The position numbers were made by a program, and so were the translations under genes. Positions 1 to 6,330 of a stretch of 64,000 nt of DNA are shown in pieces (position 1 is the stretch's first letter; the number at the start of each line of letters is the position of its first letter). Origin of the DNA: Cereibacter_A azotoformans (GTDB lineage Bacteria > Pseudomonadota > Alphaproteobacteria > Rhodobacterales > Rhodobacteraceae). The notes below the pieces were generated by a model that ran no database searches, was not told the origin of the DNA, and saw only the letters and a list, made by a program, of their open reading frames with translations. Location: NCBI RefSeq assembly GCF_003050905.1, contig NZ_QAOT01000020.1; one strand, given 5' to 3'.

Positions 1-303
1 GTCTGCGAGGTGCTGTTTCGCGCAGGTCTGGCGCCCGTCCGGCTTGCCGGCAGCCTCGGCGAAGCCCGGGCCGCCGGTCTCGTTCCCATCATCCGCGAGG
101 TGCTGTCCGAGGCGATCGCGGCGGGCGGCTCATCGCTGCGCGACTACCGTCAGGCCGATGGCGAACTCGGCTATTTCCAGCACACCTTCCGGGTCTATGG
201 ACGCGAGGGCCAGCCCTGCGTCACGCCGGGCTGCCGCGGCCTCGTGGGGCGGATCGTGCAGTCGGGGCGATCCTCGTTCCACTGCCCCGAGTGCCAGAGA
301 TGA
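1..303 (+). CDS. mutM: Formamidopyrimidine-DNA glycosylase, C-terminal part (start lies outside the window)
   Basis: This is the 3' end of the base-excision repair glycosylase that removes 8-oxoguanine and formamidopyrimidines. The frame is open at base 1, and about 100 residues remain. The H2TH-region segment (SGSLGEA-type, here LAGSLGEARAAGLVPIIREV) is followed by FRVYGREGQPC. The family zinc finger comes next: CVTPGC, then CPEC eight residues after the SGRSS turn, ending in QR. The enoyl-CoA hydratase gene follows after 60 nt on the same strand. The first two thirds of the protein, including the catalytic Pro2/Glu3, cannot be seen. The identification rests on the zinc finger and its spacing and is secure at family level. 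Confidence 0.9.
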   Translation, partial: VCEVLFRAGLAPVRLAGSLGEARAAGLVPIIREVLSEAIAAGGSSLRDYRQADGELGYFQHTFRVYGREGQPCVTPGCRGLVGRIVQSGRSSFHCPECQR

Positions 304-363
304 CTTGATCCCTGCCGCCGGGCTGCTAGACCTTCGCGGAATTGCCATGACGAGGGAACCCGA

Positions 364-1140
364 ATGGCCTACGAGACCCTGATCGTCGAGATCGAGGATT
401 ATGTGGCGCTGATCCGGCTCAACCGCCCGGACGCGCTCAATGCGCTCAACAGCAAGATGATGTCCGAGCTGGCCGAGGCGCTCGCCGCGGCCGACCGCAA
501 CGACAAGGTGCGCTGCATCGTGATCACCGGCTCGGACGAGGCCTTTGCGGCCGGCGCCGACATCAAGGAAATGGCCGGGCAGAGCTTCGTGGACGTGTTC
601 GGCAGCGACTTCTTCACCTCGGACTCCGAGGCGATGCTGCGCGTCCGCAAGCCGATCATCGCGGCGGTCGCCGGCTATGCGCTCGGCGGCGGGTGCGAGC
701 TGGCCATGATGTGCGACTTCATCATCGCGGCCGATACGGCCAAGTTCGGCCAGCCCGAGATCAACCTCGGGGTGGTGGCCGGCCTCGGCGGAACCCAGCG
801 GCTCACGCGGTTCGTGGGCAAGTCCAAGTCGATGGACATGCATCTCACCGGGCGCTTCATGGATGCGGCCGAGGCCGAGCGGTGCGGTCTGGTCAGCCGG
901 GTCGTGCCGGCCAAGAACCTGATGGAAGAGGTGATGAAGGCCGCGGCCAAGATCTCCGGCAAGTCGCTCCTGACGGCGATGGCGGTGAAGGAGGCGGTCA
1001 ACCGCAGCTACGAGACCACGCTCCGCGAGGGCGTGCTGTTCGAACGGCGGCTGTTTCACGCGCTGTTCGCCACCGAGGACCAGAAGGAGGGCATGGCGGC
1101 CTTCCTGGAAAAGCGCACGCCGCAGTTCCGCGACAAGTAA
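364..1140 (+). CDS. Enoyl-CoA hydratase (crotonase family)
   Basis: The 258-residue protein is a full-length crotonase. It should hydrate trans-2-enoyl-CoA to 3-hydroxyacyl-CoA in fatty-acid beta-oxidation or the PHB/ethylmalonyl-CoA network. The oxyanion-hole segment AAGADIKEM lies near residues 62-70. The two catalytic glutamates fall at about residues 112 (GGGCEL) and 132 (GQPEINLG), with the 20-residue spacing of mitochondrial ECH1. The start at 364 has a GAGGGAA ribosome site a few bases upstream. It sits between mutM and rpsT and is not obviously part of a fatty-acid operon. Substrate chain length cannot be read from the sequence; paaF/fadB1-type and short-chain crotonases are equally possible names. 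Confidence 0.9.
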   Translation: MAYETLIVEIEDYVALIRLNRPDALNALNSKMMSELAEALAAADRNDKVRCIVITGSDEAFAAGADIKEMAGQSFVDVFGSDFFTSDSEAMLRVRKPIIAAVAGYALGGGCELAMMCDFIIAADTAKFGQPEINLGVVAGLGGTQRLTRFVGKSKSMDMHLTGRFMDAAEAERCGLVSRVVPAKNLMEEVMKAAAKISGKSLLTAMAVKEAVNRSYETTLREGVLFERRLFHALFATEDQKEGMAAFLEKRTPQFRDK

Positions 1141-1175
1141 TTCGCCGGGCCGCGGCGGGAATCGACGCCTACGGG

Positions 1176-1204
1176 TTGACTTGGAAACGAGTCGCCCGTA
1201 AAGA
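1176..1204 (+). promoter_or_regulatory. Candidate sigma-70 promoter of rpsT
   Basis: TTGACT (1176-1181) is followed after 17 nt by TAAAGA (1199-1204), which predicts transcription from about 1211, some 40 nt before the rpsT start. The -35 is near-consensus and the -10 is weaker, which is usual in this group. Placement in the gap before a highly expressed ribosomal protein gene supports it. It is read by eye only. Confidence 0.5.
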
Positions 1205-1250
1205 CGCGGCTTCAATGAGAGATCGAACGTAGAGACGGAAGTCCTGATAC

Positions 1251-1529
1251 ATGGCCAACTCGCCCCAGTCCAAGAAGCGTGCCCGCCAGGCCGAGGCCCG
1301 CGCCGCCGTTAACAAGGCCCGCCGGTCGCGGATCCGCACCTTCCTGCGCAAGGTCGAGGAAGCGATCGCTTCGGGTGATCCGGCGGCTGCCGCCGCCGCC
1401 CTCAAGACCGCCCAGCCCGAGATGGCTCGGGGTGTCACCAAGGGTGTCCTCCACAAGAACACGGTGGCCCGCAAGATGTCGCGCCTCGCGCATCGCGTGA
1501 AGGTGCTGTCGGTTCCCGCCGCGGCCTGA
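1251..1529 (+). CDS. rpsT: 30S ribosomal protein S20
   Basis: The 92-residue basic, alanine-rich protein begins [15 protein letters not shown] and contains [21 protein letters not shown], the hallmark S20 pattern. It binds 16S rRNA early in assembly of the small subunit. The length matches the family. It has its own near-consensus promoter upstream and a strong terminator directly after the stop, so it is probably a monocistronic unit. Its position just before dnaA is conserved in many alphaproteobacteria. Confidence 0.97.
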
Positions 1530-1553
1530 TTTCGCTGCAATCGCAGTGGCTTG

Positions 1554-1580
1554 AAACGCGCCCCTCTGGGGCGCGTTTTG
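1554..1580 (+). terminator. Rho-independent terminator of rpsT
   Basis: A perfect 11-bp stem (AAACGCGCCCC, 1554-1564, pairing with 1568-1578) closes a TCT loop. It ends in TTTTG, 25 nt after the rpsT stop codon. Confidence 0.85.
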
Positions 1581-1583
1581 CGT

Positions 1584-2041
1584 TTCCGGCCCGTCCCGAG
1601 AGGCCGGTCTGGCGGGAATGTCACGCCTCGCGACGGCCTTCGGGATTCGCTGCGACAAAGGATTAGTCAACAGCGAAGTTCGGTTGCAGATGCTCGGCAC
1701 GGCTTGCTAGCGTCATGTCAGCGATTCACACGTCCTTGGGGGGACATGGCCGATCGCGGATTGTCATGCGTCTGCTGCCAACTGCCGCCTCGTGCGGCGA
1801 GACGAATGATCCTCCGCGATCTTTGGGTAAAACATTCTGTGCCGATCCGGCACGGTCCGCGATTGCGGAGGAGCGGGTGCATGCCCGTCTCTTGCATCGT
1901 GGTGTCCCATTGACCCCATCACCTGCCAGCGCAGGTGATGGGGGGTCTCATGCGCGCCGTATCCCGGCGCCCCATTTGCGTTGCTTCGCAGAACGACAAC
2001 AAGGATCTCCCCGCGCGTCGGCGCGGGCGAGGCCGCAGGCG
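1584..2041. other. Non-coding leader region upstream of dnaA
   Basis: About 460 bp separate the rpsT terminator from the dnaA start. One frame is open through it into dnaA, but its composition and lack of conserved protein character suggest leader DNA. I see no consensus DnaA boxes (TTATCCACA or its complement) and no AT-rich unwinding element, so nothing here argues for an origin. The one clear structure is the perfect hairpin at 1914-1943, listed separately. Confidence 0.6.
1914..1943. repeat. Perfect 13-bp inverted repeat in the dnaA leader
   Basis: CCCCATCACCTGC (1914-1926) and its exact reverse complement GCAGGTGATGGGG (1931-1943) flank a 4-nt CAGC loop. There is no U-tract after it, so it is unlike a simple terminator. 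It lies 98 nt before the chosen dnaA start. A regulatory RNA hairpin or a protein-binding palindrome are both possible. Confidence 0.7.
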
Positions 2042-3427
2042 ATGAACGGCGAACGGGCACAGGAAATGACGAATGAGACTTGGGTTCAAGTGCGCGAAGG
2101 GCTGCTCAAGCGAGTGGGCCGGAACAATTTTGTGACCTGGATCGAGCCTCTGCGGCTCATGGGTCTCGACGATGGCGTGGCGCGCTTTGAAGTCCCGACA
2201 CTTTTCTTCGGCGATTGGGTGCAGCGCAATTTCGCGGATCATATCCGCCTGCGCCTGACCGAGGCCGGCTCGCCGGTCGAGCGGCTGGAGTTCGCCGTCT
2301 CCAACTCGCCGCGCCCGCCGCTGAAGGAGGTCAGGACGGCCGCGGCCCCCGTCGCCAAGGCCCGCCCGGCACCGGCCGAAGAGGATCTTCGCGGCGCCCC
2401 GCTGGATTCCCGCTTCACCTTCGACAGCTTCGTCGTCGGCAAGCCGAACGAGCTTGCCCACGCCGCCGCCCGCCGCGTCGCCGAAGGGGGGCCCGTCACC
2501 TTCAACCCGCTGTTCCTCTATGGCGGCGTGGGGCTGGGCAAGACGCACCTCATGCACGCCATCGCGCACGAGTTGCAGAAACGCCAGCCGGGCGCGCGGG
2601 TTCTCTATCTGTCGGCCGAGCAGTTCATGTACCGCTTCGTCCAGGCGCTGCGCGAGCGCGAGATCCTCGGCTTCAAGGAACTCTTCCGCTCGGTCGATGT
2701 GCTCATGGTGGATGACGTGCAGTTCATCGCCGGCAAGGACTCGACGCAGGAGGAATTCTTCCACACGTTCAACGCCCTGGTCGATCAGAACAAGCAGATC
2801 GTGATCTCGGCCGACCGTGCGCCCGGCGAGATCAAGGATCTCGAGGAGCGGATCAAGAGCCGCCTGCAATGCGGCCTCGTGGTGGACCTGCATCCGACCG
2901 ACTACGAGCTGCGCCTCGGCATCCTGCAGCAGAAGGCCGACTTCTACCGCGAACAGTATCGCGGCCTCGTCATTGCCGACGGCGTGCTCGAGTTCCTCGC
3001 CCACCGCATCACGACCAACGTCCGCGTGCTGGAAGGCGCCCTCACCCGCCTCTTTGCCTTCGCAAGCCTCGTGGGGCGCGAGATCACGCTGGATCTGGCG
3101 CAGGACTGCCTGGCCGACATTCTCCGAGCCAGCGACCGGAAGGTCACGATCGAGGAGATCCAGCGCAAGGTGGCCGAGCATTACAACATCCGCCTCAGCG
3201 ACATGATCGGCCCCAAGCGCCTGCGCACCATCGCCCGCCCGCGTCAGGTGGCGATGTATCTGGCCAAGCACCTGACGCCCCGCTCGCTGCCCGAGATCGG
3301 CCGACGCTTCGGCGGCCGCGACCACACCACGATCATGCATGGCGTGCGCAAGATCGAGGAGCTGATGGCCACCGACTCGCAACTGGCGGACGACCTGCAG
3401 CTTCTGCGCCGCCTGCTGCAGGCCTGA
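2042..3427 (+). CDS. dnaA: Chromosomal replication initiator protein DnaA
   Basis: DnaA is the AAA+ ATPase that binds DnaA boxes and opens the replication origin. The domains appear in order. Domain I has the conserved NNFVTWIEPLRL near residues 27-38. A short linker follows, then the AAA+ domain with Walker A GGVGLGKTH (about residues 161-169) and Walker B VLMVDDVQF. The C-terminal DNA-binding domain carries the signature GRDHTTIMHGVRKIEEL. The start at 2042 (461 aa) has GAGG nine bases upstream. An in-frame ATG at 2066 (453 aa, MTNETW) fits the usual distance to the first Trp better, but its AGGA is only one base away, so the start is uncertain. dnaN follows on the same strand. Confidence 0.96.
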   Translation: MNGERAQEMTNETWVQVREGLLKRVGRNNFVTWIEPLRLMGLDDGVARFEVPTLFFGDWVQRNFADHIRLRLTEAGSPVERLEFAVSNSPRPPLKEVRTAAAPVAKARPAPAEEDLRGAPLDSRFTFDSFVVGKPNELAHAAARRVAEGGPVTFNPLFLYGGVGLGKTHLMHAIAHELQKRQPGARVLYLSAEQFMYRFVQALREREILGFKELFRSVDVLMVDDVQFIAGKDSTQEEFFHTFNALVDQNKQIVISADRAPGEIKDLEERIKSRLQCGLVVDLHPTDYELRLGILQQKADFYREQYRGLVIADGVLEFLAHRITTNVRVLEGALTRLFAFASLVGREITLDLAQDCLADILRASDRKVTIEEIQRKVAEHYNIRLSDMIGPKRLRTIARPRQVAMYLAKHLTPRSLPEIGRRFGGRDHTTIMHGVRKIEELMATDSQLADDLQLLRRLLQA

Positions 3428-3438
3428 TCTGTGGCCAC

Positions 3439-3460
3439 GGGGGCGCTTGACGCCCCCCTT
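3439..3460 (+). terminator. Weak terminator-like hairpin between dnaA and dnaN
   Basis: GGGGGCG (3439-3445), loop CTTGA and CGCCCCC (3451-3457) form a 7-bp GC stem 11 nt after the dnaA stop, followed by CTT. The short U-run makes full termination doubtful; partial attenuation before dnaN is plausible. Confidence 0.45.
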
Positions 3461-3543
3461 GAACCATCCATAGTCGGGAAAAATCTTGAGGTTCGGTGCG
3501 AAACCGGGCAGTTTCGGCGTCCGCGTCAAGAAGGGGTGAGGGA

Positions 3544-4662
3544 ATGAAGATCAGTATCGAGCGCGGCGCTCTGCTAAAGGCCGTGGGCCAGGCCCAGTCG
3601 GTCGTCGAGCGGCGGAACACCATTCCGATCCTCGCCAACGTGCTGATCGAGGCCGAAGGCGACACCGTCTCGTTCCGCGCCACCGACCTCGACATCGAGG
3701 TGGTGGACCGGACGCCCGCGGTGGTGGAGCGGCCCGGCGCGACGACCGTTTCGGCGGTCATGCTGCACGAGATCGTCCGCAAGCTGCCGGACGGCGCGCT
3801 GGTCGGCCTGAGCGAGGATGCGGCCTCGGGCCGGCTGACGGTGACGGCCGGCCGGTCGGTCTTCAGCCTTGCCACGCTGCCGCGGGAGGATTTCCCCGTG
3901 ATGGCAAGCTCGGAATACAGCTCGAACTTCACCGCGCCGGCCCCCGTGCTGCGGCGCTTGTTTGACAAGGCGAAGTTCGCCATCTCGACCGAGGAGACGC
4001 GCTATTACCTCAACGGCGTCTTCATGCATGTGGCGACGGGCGAGGAGGGGCCGGTGCTGCGCTGCGTGGCGACCGACGGCCACCGTCTCGCGCGGATCGA
4101 CGCCCCGCTGCCCGAGGGTGCCGAGGGCATGGCCGGGGTGATCGTGCCGCGCAAGACCGTGAACGAACTGCGCAAGCTGCTCGACGACGACGAGGCGCAG
4201 ATCAAGGTTTCCGTGTCGGAGACCAAGGTGCGCTTCGCCACGCCGCAGATCACCATGACCTCGAAGGTGATCGACGGCACCTTTCCCGACTATTCGCGTG
4301 TGATCCCGACGGGCAATGCGCGGCGCCTCGAGGTGGATGCGCAGGAGTTCGCGAAGGCTGTGGACCGGGTGGCCACCGTCTCGTCCGAGCGGTCGCGGGC
4401 GGTGAAGCTGTCGCTCGACGAGGATCGGCTGGTTCTGTCGGTCAATGCGCCTGATTCCGGCGCGGCCGAGGAGGAACTGGCCGTGGCTTATGGCGACGAG
4501 CGGCTGGAGATCGGCTTCAACGCCAAGTATCTGCTCGAGATCGCAAGCCAGGTGGACCGGGAGAACGCCGTGTTCCTGTTCAACTCGTCGGGCGATCCGA
4601 CGCTGATGCGGGAAGGCAACGACATGTCGGCGGTCTATGTCGTCATGCCGATGCGCGTGTGA
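3544..4662 (+). CDS. dnaN: DNA polymerase III subunit beta (sliding clamp)
   Basis: The 372-residue clamp has the family length and ends in the characteristic VYVVMPMRV. It dimerises into a ring that tethers Pol III and other repair proteins to DNA. Recognisable segments are MKISIERGALLKAVGQAQSV at the start, RNTIPILANVLIEA, and the RYYLNGV and ATDGHRLA motifs. The start at 3544 is preceded by a GGGTGAGGGA ribosome site; an upstream in-frame extension to 3496 lacks homology. It lies between dnaA and recF in the classical order. Confidence 0.97.
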   Translation: MKISIERGALLKAVGQAQSVVERRNTIPILANVLIEAEGDTVSFRATDLDIEVVDRTPAVVERPGATTVSAVMLHEIVRKLPDGALVGLSEDAASGRLTVTAGRSVFSLATLPREDFPVMASSEYSSNFTAPAPVLRRLFDKAKFAISTEETRYYLNGVFMHVATGEEGPVLRCVATDGHRLARIDAPLPEGAEGMAGVIVPRKTVNELRKLLDDDEAQIKVSVSETKVRFATPQITMTSKVIDGTFPDYSRVIPTGNARRLEVDAQEFAKAVDRVATVSSERSRAVKLSLDEDRLVLSVNAPDSGAAEEELAVAYGDERLEIGFNAKYLLEIASQVDRENAVFLFNSSGDPTLMREGNDMSAVYVVMPMRV

Positions 4663-4670
4663 CGGAAGAC

Positions 4671-4724
4671 AGCCGGGGGCGCTGCCCCCGCGCCCCCGGG
4701 ATATTTTTCCCAGAATGAAAGGAG
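4671..4724 (+). repeat. Intergenic repeat, copy A (GC hairpin plus GGATATTTTT core)
   Basis: The unit reads GGGGGCGCTGCCCCC, then GCGCCCCCGGGATATTTTTCC, then CAGAATGAAAGGAG. Similar units occur at 39970-40037 and 60556-60614, and a degenerate one at 41478-41517. In this copy the conserved tail supplies the AAAGGAG ribosome-binding site for recF. The GC stem followed by T5 also looks like an intrinsic terminator for dnaN. Confidence 0.75.
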
Positions 4725-4729
4725 AAGGG

Positions 4730-5821
4730 ATGCGCGGGCTTGCCGTCACATCCCTCGCTCTCTCGCACTTCCGCTCGCATCGCGCGGCGCGGATGGCGTT
4801 CGACGGGCGGCCGGTGGCCTTCGTGGGCGCGAATGGGGCGGGCAAGACGAACGTGCTCGAGGCGATCTCGCTGCTTTCTCCCGGGCGGGGGTTGCGGCGC
4901 GCGGCGGCCGACGAGATCGCGCGGCGGCCCGAGGCGCTGGGATGGAAGGTGGCCGCCGCCGTGCGGGGGCTCCATTCCGACCATGAGGTCGAGACCTGGG
5001 CCGAGGGCGGCGGGGCGCGGCAGGTGCGCATCGACGGCAAGGCCGCGACGCAGGTGATGCTGGGGCGGCTCTTGCGCATCGTCTGGCTGGTGCCCGCCAT
5101 GGACCGGCTCTGGACCGAGGCGGCGGAGGGACGGCGGCGGTTTCTCGACCGGGTGGCGATGAGTTTCGCGCCCGACCATGCCGAGGCGGTGCTCGATTAC
5201 GAGAAGGCGATGCGCGAGCGGAACCGGCTTCTGAAGGAGCAGGTGGCCGATGCCCATTGGCATGCGGCGCTCGAGGGGCGGATGGCCGAGGCCGCGCGGG
5301 TGATCCGGGCGCATCGGGAGGCGGCGGTGGCACGGTTGATGGCGGCACAGGGGGCGGCCGAGACGGCCTTTCCGCGGGCCGTGCTGTCGGTCGCCTCGGA
5401 GGATCCCGAGGATCTGGCCGCGGCCTGGGCCGAGGGGCGGCGGCGGGACATGGCGGCGGGGCGGACGCTGCTGGGGCCGCACCGCGCCGATCTGACGGCG
5501 ATCTATGCGGCCAAAGGCGTTCCGGCGGCGCAATGTTCAACGGGCGAGCAGAAGGCGCTTCTCATCTCGCTGGTCCTTGCCAATGGGCGCGCGCTGGCCG
5601 AGGATCTGGGGGCGGCGCCGATCCTGCTGCTCGACGAGGTGGCGGCCCATCTCGATGAGGGGCGACGGGCGGCCCTGTTCGACGAGATCTGCGCGCTCGG
5701 GGCGCAGGCCTACATGACCGGCACGGGGCCGGAGCTGTTCACCGCGCTCGGGGGGCGGGCGCAGAGGATCGAGGTGACGGAGGCCGAGGGGCTTTCGCAG
5801 ACAAGGGAGATGTCGCCATGA
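4730..5821 (+). CDS. recF: DNA replication and repair protein RecF
   Basis: RecF is the SMC-like ATPase that works with RecO and RecR to load RecA at gaps. The 363-residue protein has Walker A GANGAGKTNVLEA (about residues 33-45), a signature region around STGEQKALLISLVLA, and Walker B ILLLDEVAAHLDE. The start at 4730 is chosen because AAAGGAG ends five bases before it; another ATG at 4715 precedes that site. The stop overlaps the next gene by 4 nt (ATGA). The order dnaA-dnaN-recF-gyrB is conserved, except that a VOC gene is inserted here before gyrB. Confidence 0.95.
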   Translation: MRGLAVTSLALSHFRSHRAARMAFDGRPVAFVGANGAGKTNVLEAISLLSPGRGLRRAAADEIARRPEALGWKVAAAVRGLHSDHEVETWAEGGGARQVRIDGKAATQVMLGRLLRIVWLVPAMDRLWTEAAEGRRRFLDRVAMSFAPDHAEAVLDYEKAMRERNRLLKEQVADAHWHAALEGRMAEAARVIRAHREAAVARLMAAQGAAETAFPRAVLSVASEDPEDLAAAWAEGRRRDMAAGRTLLGPHRADLTAIYAAKGVPAAQCSTGEQKALLISLVLANGRALAEDLGAAPILLLDEVAAHLDEGRRAALFDEICALGAQAYMTGTGPELFTALGGRAQRIEVTEAEGLSQTREMSP

Positions 5822-6240
5822 CACCGCAGCGCGTCACGCTCATCACGCTGGGCGTGGGCGATCTGGCGGCCTCGGTCGCCTTTTACGAGCGGCTGGGCTG
5901 GAAGCAGCACCGGGCGCAGGAGGACGTGGCCTTCTTCCAGTTGCAAGGCTCGGCCCTGGCGCTGTTCGGAAGCGCTGCGCTTGCGGCCGATCAGGGGCGG
6001 CCGGGGGCCGGCCTCGGGACGGGAGCCGTGACGCTGGCACAGAACTTCGCGACCGAAGCCGAGGTCGATGCGGCCTTCGACGCGGCGCTTGCCGCGGGCG
6101 CGACAGCCCTGAAGCGGCCCGAAAAGGTATTCTGGGGTGGTTACTCGGGCTACTGGGCCGATCCTGACGGTCATGTCTGGGAGGTGGCGATGAACCCCCT
6201 GTGGCCGCTGGCCGAGGATGGCAGCCTCACGCTGCCCTGA
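5818..6240 (+). CDS. VOC (glyoxalase/bleomycin resistance) superfamily protein
   Basis: The 140-residue protein has the paired beta-alpha-beta-beta-beta fold pattern. The first module is RVTLITLGVGDLAASVAFYERLGW and the second ends GYWADPDGHVWEVAMNP. Members of this superfamily bind divalent metal and include glyoxalase I, ring-cleavage dioxygenases and drug-binding proteins. The sequence does not pick one. Only the C-terminal Glu of the WEVA motif is an obvious metal ligand; the N-terminal strand has T or L where many enzymes have His, so it may be a non-glyoxalase member. Translation is probably coupled to recF through the ATGA overlap. Confidence 0.75.
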   Translation: MTPQRVTLITLGVGDLAASVAFYERLGWKQHRAQEDVAFFQLQGSALALFGSAALAADQGRPGAGLGTGAVTLAQNFATEAEVDAAFDAALAAGATALKRPEKVFWGGYSGYWADPDGHVWEVAMNPLWPLAEDGSLTLP

Positions 6241-6273
6241 CGGCGGGGCGGGGCTAAATCTTGGGCCCCGGGC

Positions 6274-6302
6274 GTGACATTCCCGGGCAGGACCGCTATA
6301 AC
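6274..6302 (+). promoter_or_regulatory. Candidate gyrB promoter
   Basis: GTGACA (6274-6279), a 17-nt spacer and TATAAC (6297-6302) form one of the best sigma-70-type promoters in the window. Transcription would begin near 6309, about 22 nt before the gyrB start. Confidence 0.6.
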
Positions 6303-6330
6303 TCGCGCGCAAAGCAAAGGGTTTGTCCGA

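Noticed and set aside
1715..2041. In-frame upstream extension of dnaA
   Set aside because: The open frame lacks homology and includes the perfect hairpin; DnaA proteins begin close to the conserved Trp.
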